DNA of 64,000 bases from Watersipora subatra (GCF_963576615.1 NC_088714.1:45541772-45605771), one strand, 5' to 3'; shown: positions 53,901-61,700, counted from the first letter of the stretch. Notes: generated by a model not told the origin, from the letters alone. Made by a program: numbers and translations.

Positions 53901-56900
53901 GTGAGCATACATGTATATATTTTGATTCCAGTTATTTAGGTTAGTTATCCTTAATACAGGTTGCCGATGTAACAGGGACACCAGGTGACGCGGTGTTCCT
54001 GTTACATGGTACCATCGGCAGAGTGAATTCAATTTCACAGATGACAAGACAACGAATTTTCAAAATAAAACAATGCTTCCTTTGAGTATATTATCTTACA
54101 TTTCAGACCCCAATGCTTTCATGTCACACTTTTTGCGACAAAAACTGTCGGGGACACCACATAATAATGCTTTTTATATCAATAAGTGTTGGTTGTTGGA
54201 AGTCGTACTTTGTGCCAATTTATGTTTGGATTGGTGCTATCCAAGCAAACACTGATCCATTATGACACTGTATTTACTTTGTGATAATTTAAACGTGAAA
54301 CATTTGATTTGTTTAATCTCGCTTTGTGGGCGAGTTCTATGAAAAGACCCATATCTATATATGAATCTCAGTGTCTATGTAACTGTGATTCAGTCTGTCC
54401 AGCTATAGCTGTTGAAATCTTGGAATGAAAAATCCCTAACACAGAAGATTTGATCTCGGAACCTCCCTTTAACCAGACAATAAGATAATCAATTGAGCTA
54501 CGCAAGATGCATTGGATTCATTGGGCGATATGAGTAGTTATCTAGGTAAAAATACACATAGCACTCTGCATTACGTTACGACGCAACATCAGTAAAGCTT
54601 GCTGTCATGGCTCTTATTAGTAATTTAGCAATATGGATACAAGCTTGCTCAAATTATCCATTGACAATGTGCCAGGCTAATAACAAGTGGCAGGAGCTGT
54701 CATTACCTCGCATTGTTTATAAGCTGATTTTAATACCTGGGCAACGCTAGGTAGCACAACTAGTATATACATACAGTGGTGTGCATAAACTTGGAATCAC
54801 CAGTTAAATCTTCAAATATGTATGTTTATATGCTGTTGTCTAAGAAATTCTTTGGAGTTAAGCGCCTCAACCCCATCAATATATATATCATTTGAAAGGG
54901 AAAATTCTGAAGAACAAGATGATGCCAAATATTCGAAAATATTCTCAGATTTTTATCGCTGGGGGTAGTAGATCTACCGAAAGGCAGACTTATTGCAGGC
55001 TATGAATTTTGTTAGTGAAAATTGATAAAATAGGATGCAAACAAACTCTTTTATACAAATTGGTGGCCCTGAAAAGGGCCGTTGGGTTATTGTTGGTCTT
55101 CAGAAGGACTGGTAAGGTGTCTTGAGCTGAGCATTAGTATTTTATTGACCAGCCCTTGTTCTTGATCACCATCTGACACCGTCGAGGCATGCTGTTTACC
55201 AACTTTCTTAGCTCTTCAGGAGTGATGATGTGATGCCAAGCGTGAATAATCTTCTCTATGAGCTCCCGTTTTGTCTTTGGTTTATCTTTGCTGACTATCA
55301 CACCAAAACGCTGCCAAAGATTTTCAATGGGATTCAGGTCAGGGCTTTGTGCTGGCCAGTCTATTACCCTCACATTACTTCTGGTCATCCACTCCTTGAC
55401 TCTCTTGGCACGGTGGCAGGGTGCATTGTCATCCTGGCAGTACCAGGGTTGGTCGTTGCTGGTGAACAGGCTCCGAGCACTTGGAAGCATGACATCTTCC
55501 ATGGTCTTGATGTATTTGTCTCCATTCATCATGCCTTCACAAATGGAGAGTCTTCCCACACCAAAAGCTGTCATGCAACCCCATACCATGACTCCAGTAG
55601 GGTGCTTGATTAATATAAATCACTCAGAAATGATTGTGTTAAATCAATCAATGCATTGTTTGAAAGCACATCTTCTGCTGATCAGATTGATATATAATAT
55701 CTAGCATGGCATCATAATTGGCACGAAAATAAAAAGCAAATGGAAGATCCATTCGATATAGAGTGAACAAAACAATGTGATTCCAAGTTTATGCACACCA
55801 CTGTATATAAATTAAAGTGTTTGCTTGTCATTTTTATGGCCAGTTAATAGAAATTGGTTAAAATACGTCAACATATCATTGGTGACTACTAGCACGCTTG
55901 CGGTCCAATGTGTCAAGAAAGATCATTATATGCACAATCATAAAGTGCCAAAAAGTGGCAAGGTGGTTGCATGGTTTGTTTAGTGATATCCCATCCGAGC
56001 ATCCAAATGTATGGGTTCAATTCCTGCAAGGTGCCATCGTTTTTACTAATGCTCTCCGCTGGCCTTGGACAGAAGGAAGGAAAAACATGACTCAAATGAT
56101 AACAAATGTTTTGAATCTTGAGCAAATGTGTAGCATAAGTGAAGAATGTTTTTCAACAATTTGTTTTAGTTATGACTCAATCATTCAAATATTTGAATAA
56201 TGCATTGTACGGACACACACAGAAATAAACAAACACCTTCATTCAAAAGTTAGAACGGTAAATGTATATGTTGATTAAAAATAAATTTTCTATGCAAAAA
56301 CCTTTTGTATTAGCCGTGTAACACCTGGCATTCGTCTAGTTTTGAATTATTATGAGCAGTTGGTCCAAATATGGTCTGAACTAATTGACAGATAAAATGT
56401 AGTAACATATGACATTTTCATATCGTCCAAAGCGGACATGGACGATCAGGAAAGTCACTTTAAACCAAGCATAAAATTTTGCTTGTCAAGGAATAAGTGA
56501 ACAAATTTCTATGATAAACTACATGTGGCTAGCTCTGCTGCTTAGACATGAGTTATCCAGAACAACTAAGTCAACATCTAGGAGATTCGTCAGTTGTATA
56601 CTTTGGACAGAACAGTTTACCTTTTACAGCACCCGAGTGTATGCAAGTCACAAATTCTGTTCTTACATGTAATTGGACAATTCCTTGCTTTGTTACTTGG
56701 CTTGCTCAGCATTTGGTTTTAAAACTTCATTAAAAATGTTATTTCATAGGTAATATAAAGTTTCCTTAATTAGAGGCTCTCATGTTTCAATTATTATTGA
56801 ATAATTCTATTGGTAAACTTCAACATTTCAATCCTGTTGACACATTACATGAGAAGCTTTAGATTTAGACCAACCTACAGATCATAGCTTAGAGTTGGTA

Positions 56901-58457
56901 CATAAAGATAAGGAGCTTCAGAAATTTGTGAGGTTGCAAAACCAAAAATCAAGAGCGACGGGTAAATAAAGAAGACAGACCATCAACCATGTAAGAGAAA
57001 GAATGAAATACTGAGTAGACTAAACATTATTTAGAGTGGCTGAACATTATTTACTTTTGGCTTACTTTTGGCTTACACAACGTAGCTAACACTAGTGACC
57101 ATATTTTGTCCAATTTCTATTAGGTTTCTATCCAAGTTCAAATAATGTGGTTAGATTTTGTCATTTTGTATATTAAAATTGAAGCTATCGAAAATACTGA
57201 AAAACTCAGAGCAGGCTTTATGTGTAGGGTTGTAAGTGATTGTATGCGGTGAATCTTATGAGAATCACTTACAAATTTGCTCTGAAGAGGGTCTTTGTCC
57301 CAACTTCTGTTCATACACAAAAATGTCTAATGCTTTGCTTTATCGCTAAGCTTTTTTGTTATTTGCTTTAGAGCTTATTAATAACAGCACCTTCATTAAC
57401 CTGAGGCATTCTTGATTATGTTAAGTTTTTAAAATTATTCAACAGCTATTTATAGAAGGCTTTAATCCAAAAGTTAATTTGAGGTTTTCGGCTTAAACAC
57501 CGCAGCAAACTAAATCAAGATCTTTTTAAAGAACATTGTGAGAATATCCTGGCATAAATATCGTGTCTACTTTCAGCTCATTAGCCATGTCATCAAATTA
57601 CAGTACATTCACGAGAACTGATCAATACTCAACTGAACCGACAGAAATGTTAATGCTTCTTGTAAAGGGATGCGCCTTTCTGAACATAATAAATAGATTC
57701 AGTTACATCAGATATATAATCACATAACTCTGAACAATTTGTTATGATGTCAGAATCTTAAAATAAAATTAACTACTACAAAAAAATGATTTCTCTAGAG
57801 CTTGCCATTATTTAACTAGACTTGTTTTATTGGTCAGTTTGACATACTAAGGGTCTGTCGTTTTGAGGACATATAAGCAGATCATTTGTTTTAAAAATTT
57901 TAGCTAATTAGTAAATATTTTACTCTATTTGTTTCTAAACGAGCACCCATCTATTTACCCTAGTCTTTAGGAAATAACTATTAGAAGAGCAATTGGCAGT
58001 CCAGTTTGCAGCTAAATGTAGCTGTAATGCATGAAGGCCAACGTAATATGCCAGAAACTGAGTATAAAGCAATAATTATAAAACACAGGCGTTCTACAAG
58101 AAATAAAATACTGATCTGCTGCTGCTTAACCTATCCAAACAGAAGGCCACAAAAGAATCTTAATTTCATCGTTAGTATTCTTAGACAGGTTTAAAGAAGC
58201 ACCCGATTAAATAACTATTAACCAGAGTATTAACCCTATTTTATTTAATTTAAAGCCGACTTGATATGCTAAAATGTTTGAACGATCCGTTTCAATGCAC
58301 TACTTTAGTACTATCTCGCCGCGACTATCCAACTCCATGACTGCACTGTTGATCGTCAATTAGTTTAAAATGAGGTAAGCTTAGATTGGTAAATGTTATA
58401 CTTACAGCATCCATATGCTAAAACAAAAATAAAGCCATAAATCGTCTTGGTGTACAT
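26545..58457 (-). CDS. SRCR-SRCR-ZP domain secreted/anchored protein, complete gene (614 residues)
   Basis: Eleven exons (58406-58457, 49878-50052, 48382-48501, 44358-44461, 43291-43441, 40057-40265, 34755-34945, 33752-33961, 31322-31503, 28977-29169, 26545-26802) give 1845 coding bases with all phases matching. Layout: signal peptide ~1-20; SRCR1 ~23-134 (WGTICDDRWG, VWFDDVECGG, DAGVTC); SRCR2 ~156-261 (WGTVCDDNFG, IFLDDLECAG); ZP module 278-519 with four ZP-N cysteines (278 to VHC) and six ZP-C cysteines (C445, C466, C501, C506, C515, C519); RRRR at 522-525; GPIYF soon after; and a hydrophobic C-terminus (LLPILLGLVF) suiting a GPI signal or short membrane anchor. About nine N-glycosylation sequons are present. 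Known: ZP modules polymerise after cleavage at the basic site; SRCR domains bind ligands. DMBT1 combines both but has many group B SRCRs. Function here (epithelial, egg-coat or immune) is inference. Confidence 0.94.
26994..27222. repeat. ~33-bp minisatellite, about 7 copies
   Basis: Unit built from ACTTTCAGAGAGTTAATAGA followed by GTTACTAATAG, with slight length variation (some units 30 bp). Intron 10 of the SRCR-ZP gene. Confidence 0.9.
28000..28400. repeat. Interspersed repeat (copy 2), related to 22830-23260
   Basis: Shares ATATCAAAACCATTGTATGT, AAAAAAGGCTTTATAGTCAC and GGTAGAGGTAATAAT-type blocks, in the same order, with the other copy. The hairpin of copy 1 is decayed here. Class unknown. 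Confidence 0.45.
28977..29169 (-). CDS. SRCR-ZP exon 10 (ZP-C end and cleavage site)
   Basis: Acceptor gctttag|GTGTCC, donor AAAAG|gtgagt. Encodes CPTDPTVRIFPLNE, FVYVHCQAIVCLN and CDQTCVS, followed by RRRRD, a furin-type consensus cleavage site normal for ZP proteins. Confidence 0.95.
29600..30465 (+). mobile_element. Helitron-like element (copy H3) with internal duplication
   Basis: Begins TCTCAAAGTTGGCTG and ends CCCGGGCAGCGTCGGGTAAC then ACAGCTAG|T, the best preserved 3' hairpin of the family. The middle (~29775-30322) is absent from the other copies. It contains a 238-bp-period direct repeat and a 40-bp palindrome, so another element probably inserted and duplicated there. Confidence 0.6.
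29871..30322. repeat. 238-bp-period direct repeat with a 40-bp palindrome
   Basis: TTTTGGTGTTGTTTTGATAC starts at 29871 and again at 30109; both copies run to CATGACGTCATGACAA with almost no difference. Between them, 30081-30120 is a perfect palindrome centred on ATGACGTCAT. TGACGTCA-type (CRE-like) octamers occur repeatedly. Confidence 0.9.
31322..31503 (-). CDS. SRCR-ZP exon 9 (ZP-C core)
   Basis: Acceptor atacag|GATGAC, donor GATAG|gtatgt. Encodes YPYNVTLGGFLNVAVLLRSE and IIPECWATTD...PSYPLIVDR, the diagnostic ZP-C motif. A diverged copy of the donor lies 31 bases downstream. Confidence 0.94.
32267..33560. mobile_element. Possible DNA transposon remnant
   Basis: Both ends carry inverted versions of a motif like CTCTATTT...GAATGCCACC (32275-32345, and the complement of 33475-33560). 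Small open frames inside show no known domain. It lies in intron 8 of the SRCR-ZP gene. Superfamily unassigned. Confidence 0.3.
33752..33961 (-). CDS. SRCR-ZP exon 8 (ZP-N end and ZP linker)
   Basis: Acceptor gtttag|ACCAAC, donor ACG|gtaaga; 70 whole codons. Encodes HIIYSTYIKYDLVTGNVVQR and FQLPVHCVMARA, the typical end of ZP-N, then the inter-domain linker and the first ZP-C strands. Confidence 0.92.
34755..34945 (-). CDS. SRCR-ZP exon 7 (ZP-N domain)
   Basis: Acceptor tgttgtag|CCCCAG at 34945 gives phase 1 and PPAPEVICNAESMEV, the start of ZP-N. Donor GAAGAG|gtaatg. The acceptor sits in a 33-bp tandem repeat carrying four more AG copies upstream; the next one, 34978, is also in frame. Confidence 0.9.
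34925..35095. repeat. ~33-bp tandem repeat carrying five splice-acceptor copies
   Basis: TGTTGTAG or TGCTGTAG (minus strand) occurs at ~33-base spacing, ending at 34946, 34979, 35011, 35045 and 35079, each followed by a CCCCAGCACCAGAGG-like sequence. The copy nearest the coding sequence is the exon 7 acceptor. Confidence 0.9.
35727..35770. repeat. (TA)n microsatellite
   Basis: About 22 uninterrupted TA dinucleotides in intron 6 of the SRCR-ZP gene. Confidence 0.97.
35964..36200 (+). mobile_element. Helitron-like element, second subfamily (fragment)
   Basis: AAATCTTAGAGTTTGTTTG, GTCCAGTTATAACGATTAAG and GGAATGAAAACACTGC resemble the 5' part of the Helitron-like family. Distal parts (GTGCACATACTTATTGCACT) match 44660-44690. 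A related 3' part may follow at 36300-36370. Confidence 0.4.
37782..38928. mobile_element. pogo/Tigger-type DNA transposon without transposase
   Basis: The ends CAGTCAAACATGGATAACTC and its inverted copy GAGTTATCCATGTTTGACTG are perfect terminal inverted repeats flanked by TA. The inner GATAACTCGAA/TTCGAGTTAT repeats are typical of Tigger-like ends. There is no transposase frame. Inside are several long hairpins (38103-38223, 38239-38268, ~38508-38541, ~38571-38608). It lies in intron 6 of the SRCR-ZP gene. Confidence 0.72.
39046..39705 (+). mobile_element. Tc1-type deletion derivative, 660 bp (copy 1)
   Basis: Terminal inverted repeats CAGTGGTGTGCATAAACTT...AAGTTTATGCACACCACTG with flanking TA. 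Matches both ends of the 1030-bp element at 54774 but lacks its central transposase part. A short relic of the transposase C-terminus (complement of TTGCTGACAA-like to GCCTCGACGG) remains at ~39410-39510. Confidence 0.9.
40057..40265 (-). CDS. SRCR-ZP exon 6 (SRCR2, second half)
   Basis: Acceptor gttgcag|TGAAA, donor ACTC|gtatgt. Encodes IFLDDLECAGDEDSLLSC and HDCTHKEDAIVSC, closing SRCR2, then a short NYSEAPPT linker to the ZP module. Confidence 0.93.
41040..41092. repeat. A-rich low-complexity tract
   Basis: Repeated AAAAAACAAATAAAAAAC-like units in intron 5 of the SRCR-ZP gene. Confidence 0.85.
41188..41847 (-). mobile_element. Tc1-type deletion derivative, 660 bp (copy 2, inverted)
   Basis: Exactly the length of the element at 39046 and the same internal deletion, but in opposite orientation, with intact CAGTGGTGTGCATAAACTTG ends and TA flanks. 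Intron 5 of the SRCR-ZP gene. Confidence 0.9.
42175..42325. repeat. 74-bp tandem duplication, 2 copies
   Basis: TTGTCTACAAAAGGCCCTC begins at 42175 and 42249; the copies differ at about two positions, so the duplication is recent. No coding role. Confidence 0.9.
43291..43441 (-). CDS. SRCR-ZP exon 5 (SRCR2, first half)
   Basis: Acceptor cttttag|GTAAT, donor TTTGG|gtgagg. Encodes VRLQDGPNIAVGRVEVRLNN, then QWGTVCDDNFG and VCRNLCFG. The phase-2 split matches that of SRCR1. Two additional cysteines are present (C151 and the one in RNLCFG). Confidence 0.93.
43811..43884. repeat. 23-bp perfect inverted repeat
   Basis: 43811-43833 is perfectly complementary to 43862-43884, with a 28-base loop that itself pairs partly (CGCTTTG/...GCGAAG). 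It follows a tRNA-like, repeat-derived stretch. Foldback element or unprocessed hairpin. Confidence 0.75.
44050..44190 (+). mobile_element. Helitron-like second subfamily, 3' end fragment
   Basis: AAACACCTTCATTTAGAAAG, then TTAGAATGGTAAATGTTATG, then CGGCGACACCAGGCATTCAG. The same order occurs at ~53095-53285 and 56215-56336; the last ends in a CTAG followed by T. Confidence 0.4.
44358..44461 (-). CDS. SRCR-ZP exon 4 (SRCR1 end, Thr-rich linker)
   Basis: Acceptor ggccag|GTGGG, donor AACT|gtaagt. Encodes the last SRCR1 cysteines (GNCNSDHSEDAGVTC) and a Thr/Pro linker (FTTTMPVPTTIS) that may carry O-glycans. Confidence 0.9.
44500..44740 (+). mobile_element. Helitron-like second subfamily, 5' fragment
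   Basis: TCTGTTCAGTTATAACAACA, GTTGTAGGAATGAAAATTCC and GGGCACATACTTATGCAGCG parallel the element at 35964-36200. It lies just upstream (gene sense) of SRCR-ZP exon 4. Confidence 0.4.
45675..46463. mobile_element. Harbinger-like non-autonomous element
   Basis: 22-bp terminal inverted repeats with one mismatch (AGGTATAAACACACTAGGCG versus AGGTGTAAACACACTAGGCG in the first 20) and a TAA duplication on both sides, the 3-bp target preference of PIF/Harbinger. 789 bp, no transposase. Intron 3 of the SRCR-ZP gene. Confidence 0.65.
46485..47014 (-). pseudogene. Non-LTR reverse transcriptase fossil
   Basis: Conceptual translation in more than one frame gives KKTEVIPVNK ... FSQLKPVSFLFHLGKIAETV, then FSQAFDKMLPHL, then FVDDLKPSV. 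These resemble the finger motif, the K-AFD box and a decayed ADD box of LINE (jockey/CR1-type) reverse transcriptases. Frames shift between motifs, so it is dead. Confidence 0.5.
48382..48501 (-). CDS. SRCR-ZP exon 3 (SRCR1, middle)
   Basis: Acceptor ttgtag|GAGTG, donor CCGG|gtaggc. Encodes FGPGVGPVWFDDVECGGNED and IRDCPRLP; 120 bases, phase 2 in and out. Confidence 0.93.
49878..50052 (-). CDS. SRCR-ZP exon 2 (SRCR1, first half)
   Basis: Acceptor ttgcag|TGTTG, donor TTTTC|gtaagt. Encodes the start of SRCR1, including NSTSEWGTICDDRWGLSDA and VICKMLGF, up to the phase-2 split after GF. Confidence 0.93.
50866..51115. repeat. (TA)n microsatellite with TATATGTATATAGAA-type satellite
   Basis: About 70 bp of pure TA followed by interrupted TATGTAT/ATAGAATA units. 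The long Tyr/Ile-rich frames here are artefacts. Intron 1 of the SRCR-ZP gene. Confidence 0.95.
51640..51790 (+). mobile_element. Helitron-like fragment
   Basis: TCTCAAAGTTTGTCATCACC onward matches 52050 over ~130 bp, including GGTGGATTCGAGTTCACAGA. The distal half is lost. Confidence 0.5.
52050..52214 (+). mobile_element. Helitron-like fragment with tRNA-like segment
   Basis: Starts TCTCAAAGTTTGTTG. On the complementary strand, 52214 down to ~52129 reads like a tRNA: TAGCTCAGTGG is a perfect A box and ACTCGAATCC is close to a B box. So the family carries an antisense tRNA or tRNA-SINE head. A functional tRNA is unlikely because the acceptor stem does not close. Confidence 0.5.
52671..52940. 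repeat. Interspersed repeat, copy of 6339-6555 plus 7690-7745
   Basis: CTGTCTCGAAGGTAAAAGC, TTGCAGATCACAACCAC, GGTAACTATAGTTACTAAGG and ATATTTTCGCCTTATGATGC follow the order of the 6.3-7.7 kb copy without its insertion. No coding signal. Confidence 0.4.
53095..53290 (+). mobile_element. Helitron-like second subfamily, 3' fragment
   Basis: TTAGAATAGTAAATGTTGTA, AAATAAATTTTTTGTCGAAA and TTACCCAGGCAATGACGGGC show the hairpin-bearing 3' end; the terminal CTAG is altered to CAACTA. Confidence 0.4.
53485..54010. repeat. Local direct repeats (CAGGTTGCCGATGTAACAG and neighbours)
   Basis: CAGGTTGCCGATGTAACAG or close variants occur near 53490, 53670 and 53958, and a ~60-bp block (GACCCAATATTCCTTCCAAC ... 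GATTCCAGTTATTTAGGTTA) is duplicated at ~53758 and ~53868. This suggests nested tandem duplication of a small element. Confidence 0.6.
54366..54763 (+). mobile_element. Helitron-like element (copy H2), nearly full length
   Basis: Left flank A then TCTCAGTGTCTATG; right end CTGGGCAACGCTAGGTAGCA then CAACTAG|T. The flanking A and T fit Helitron insertion between A and T. A Tc1-type element inserted 10 bp beyond its 3' end. Confidence 0.6.
54774..55803 (-). mobile_element. Tc1-type transposon, internally deleted (1030 bp)
   Basis: Ends CAGTGGTGTGCATAAACTTG and inverted copy, with TA flanks. It contains the C-terminal half of a transposase on the minus strand (55134-55589). Autonomous Tc1 elements are ~1.6 kb, so about a third is missing. 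It is the least deleted of the three copies here. Intron 1 of the SRCR-ZP gene. Confidence 0.92.
55134..55589 (-). pseudogene. Tc1-family transposase, C-terminal fragment
   Basis: A 151-codon open frame contains YCQDDNAPCHRAKRVKEW and WPAQSPDLNPIENLW. The Asp before Asn and the Glu of IENLW are 34 residues apart, the DD34E spacing of Tc1. The N-terminal paired-like DNA-binding domain and the first catalytic Asp are absent, so it cannot encode active transposase. The frame is otherwise intact, so loss is recent. Confidence 0.93.
56215..56336 (+). mobile_element. Helitron-like second subfamily, 3' end
   Basis: AACACCTTCATTCAAAAGTT, GAACGGTAAATGTATATGTT and GTGTAACACCTGGCATTCGT, then CTAG|T. 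The terminal CTAG is kept. Confidence 0.45.
58406..58457 (-). CDS. SRCR-ZP exon 1 (signal peptide)
   Basis: ATG at 58457-58455; encodes MYTKTIYGFIFVLAYGC, a short basic start and hydrophobic core, then the donor T|gtaagt (phase 1). It joins in frame to LLSVAEIEV. The intron to exon 2 is 8.35 kb. Confidence 0.88.
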
Positions 58458-58725
58458 TCTTGAAAACTAAAAAGAATCAGTAAACGCTGCGCTAGCACTG
58501 TAAAAATAATTCTCTCATAAAACATCCACGCCCGACGGGAATTCGAATCGTTTCTGCAGACTGACCAATCAGGACAAGCAAGAAAGCTATTGACATGACA
58601 ACCGAGTACTCGCTAGTGCTTTTTAGTAGGAAATCTTACTGCGCAATCTAACGCTCTATGTAACACTTCGACTCGGGTTGCGTATTTGCTACGCTAGTTA
58701 CGCTTGCGATAGCTTCCGTATCAAT
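58458..58725. promoter_or_regulatory. Probable bidirectional promoter (SRCR-ZP / syntaxin-6)
   Basis: Only 268 bp lie between the divergent start codons, so both 5' UTRs and core promoters must be inside or overlap each other's first exon. A CCAAT box occurs at 58565-58569 (GACCAATCAG, an NF-Y-like context). No TATA box is evident. The stretch is richer in CG dinucleotides than its surroundings. Confidence 0.6.
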
Positions 58726-58760
58726 ATGGCAAAAGAAGATCCATACTTTGTAGTCAGAGA
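58726..58760 (+). CDS. STX6: STX6 exon 1 (start codon)
   Basis: ATGGCAAAAGAAGATCCATA onward encodes the EDPYFVVR hallmark; donor AGAGA|gtaggt, phase 2. Confidence 0.93.
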
Positions 58761-61700
58761 GTAGGTATTTCCAATTAGTTTGAACATATTGGTTGTTGTC
58801 ACTTGCCTTTTGTTATAATTTTGTTGTATTATGACTTAAGTGTTTTGGGTCCTTTTTAAAACTTGATTTCAGACGGTTCATTATTACTTAAGTGTAAGCC
58901 ACGGTATTTTAAATTAATCTGGAACTATCGTGATGTAAAATATCTCTATCTCTATGCTAACTATTTGCATTTAGGATTAGCGATATAAGATTTAAGATAT
59001 AATAAGATTTTAGCAACTATGAAATCATGTGAATCAACACGTTTGTTTCAAAATGCTTGCTGTATATAATTCAGACCTGCCAACCCAAGAGTGGGGCAAT
59101 GCGTGAGATTTGGTTTTGGGGCAATTGATGTATCAATGATAGTATATATAAAATTGTGGAAATTGGGGCAAAAATTTCATGCATTTTCATTTTTTCTTTG
59201 GGGTGATTGCGTGAGTCTCACGCCCAATGCGTGAGAGTTGGCAGGTATGTGTATATTTCCATTTAGATGAACAAGCGCATTATCAACTTGAATGTGTTCA
59301 GGATGAATATCTCTAAACATTGGCATGTCCGTGGACCAATTTCTAGTAACCCAGTAAACTTCAATAGCGTGTTTTTCTATTGTTACCCATGTTTAAAAGA
59401 ACTCCATTGAATGTTTTATTTAGGGTACAATAACACCTTCCATAGACATACTTTATAGTGAGGTTTTAGCAGAAGGGGCTTCTTCAAAAAGTACTGGTGG
59501 TATTTGTTGGTTTCTGTGTCTAAGATTTTTTACTGAATCAATCCGGTCACCATCTAGATTGACCGGCTCAAAAAATCTCTCAAAATAATTTACTGATTGG
59601 GGATCTACTGGAGTGAACACCGAACCTGTTACTCCACCAAAGCTATGAATTGGGGGAGCTTTGTCACTTGTCAAATTCCTGATAGTAGTCCAGACACTAG
59701 CATCACCCGTACTTCCATAATCAACAAAACTATTACTAGCACTTTTATCACTTTTACTCTCAGGTTCTGATGCAAAATCGCCCTAGTCACAATCTGAACC
59801 AGAATCATCATCACTATTTGTTCTGTCTACTAACTCTAAGATGTTATCATCATCAGCTGATATCATCCGATTAACCCTAGTACTAACAGTACGACTACTT
59901 GCAACATTAGAAGAACGTCGGTAATTTCGTTTAGAGGCTGCCATGACAGTAAAAAATCTGTTGCGCCTTAGGAAAACATTCAGAAAGCAGAAGCAAGCTA
60001 GAAACAAAATATTAAATTTTATTTACATAAGTTTTATTTTCTAATTTTTCGTTAGTTTAGTCTTGTTGAAACCAATCATTTTTTCTCAAAACAGTGTTTT
60101 TTTGGTTGCTAACAGAGACCAATCTATTGTAGTTTACTATTGGTGAGAAATTAAACCAAAAGATGGCAATAAGCTAACTAGAGATCACTTTCTAAAAACG
60201 ATCATGTGGTGACATAACAGTCGCTCTGCCCATTGTTGTCATTCTCGCTAAATGACAATCATCGCAATACCTGCAAAAGGGTTAATTTGTATTAGTGGTA
60301 CAGTCTGATTTTATTTCTACAGCTAATTGGTTGCAAGAGGTATTATAATTTAATGGTAGACTGGTACAGTACTGAAATAATCACTACTAGTGCTTCAGTG
60401 GTTACTCATAGCATTTAAGCCAGTACAGTAATACTTCAACTTACGAGTGCTCCAACGTACGAGAAACTGGAGATACGAGCCAGCTTTTAAGCAAGTTTTA
60501 GCACTAACATACGAGCCATGTTTGAGATACGAGCACGTGAGTCAGTTGCTAAGTATGCCGGAGATGTTTTATGAGAACAGCATCACTTTGTATTTTTCAA
60601 CTGCTCAGGTTATACTTTTGTACCGTGTTTTTTGTGCGCGATTTTCAGTGCAGAATTATGTGAATTAAAAGTACTGTGCGTAGACTGAAAGTTTGCCAGT
60701 AAAATGAAAGATGAAATGCAGAGAAAAAGCAAATGATAACAATTATTAAATGGAAAATTATTGATAAAATATGCGAAATGTGTATGCGTGATTGAGCTAG
60801 CTCAGCAATATGACAGAAATACATCCACAATTATAAAACAGAAGGATTATATTCATGGCATTTATTTAGTTTGCAAAATGACTAACCATAGTTTCTAAAC
60901 GGCCCAGCGATCTTCACGAACGCTGATGGAGAGACTGCTAAGGTATTGGATAAAAGATCAACAATTGGCCGGTGACAGCGTAACTGAACGACGCTATGTG
61001 AAAAGGCCTGTGCTATCTATCAAAACTATAAACATTCGGACAAGTTGGCTAGTGGTCGTACATTAACCGTTTGTGAACACCTGTGTTCGTCCTAATGGCA
61101 ACATGTTGAATGGGCGACAAAGGCAAACGTCCTTAGATAGGTTTATCTTAAAACGGCCGGCTAGTCGTGAAAGCGAAACAAAGGAAAAATTAGCTAATTA
61201 GCGAGAAACTTAAAACTATGAACGCCGAAGAAATTTTAATTACGTTAAGTTGAAAATGAAAGTTTGCTTTTAGGTTTGCCTCTAAGTTTGTCTTTTAAGA
61301 CTCTGATAAAATCCAAATTTATTAAAGTCAACTGTTGTAATGAAGAACAACTCTCTATAACTCCCTAGGATATCTCCCTCTCTGGCAAATGCTAGTGTTA
61401 GCTGCTGTTGTATGTATTTAATTTTACATTTTAATTAATCACATTTTCTTGCATTATTTTTTATTTGTTGCTTTTTAAAAACTTGTGGTAAGTTAGGACA
61501 ATAACCAACATGTTCTTTCTGTTACAATATCTTGTTTTGAGTGTTTTATTTGCATTTATTAGAGTATAGAAACCAATCAATATATATTTAATTGTTCTAT
61601 ATATAAATAAATTGCACCAACATGCGAGTAAATTGACATACGAGCTCAGTCTCGGAACGCATTAAGCTCGTAAGTCGAAGTATGACTGTATTTACGACAG

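Noticed and set aside
55230..55704. Two plus-strand frames of 127 and 148 codons
   Set aside because: Antisense shadows of the Tc1 transposase fragment.
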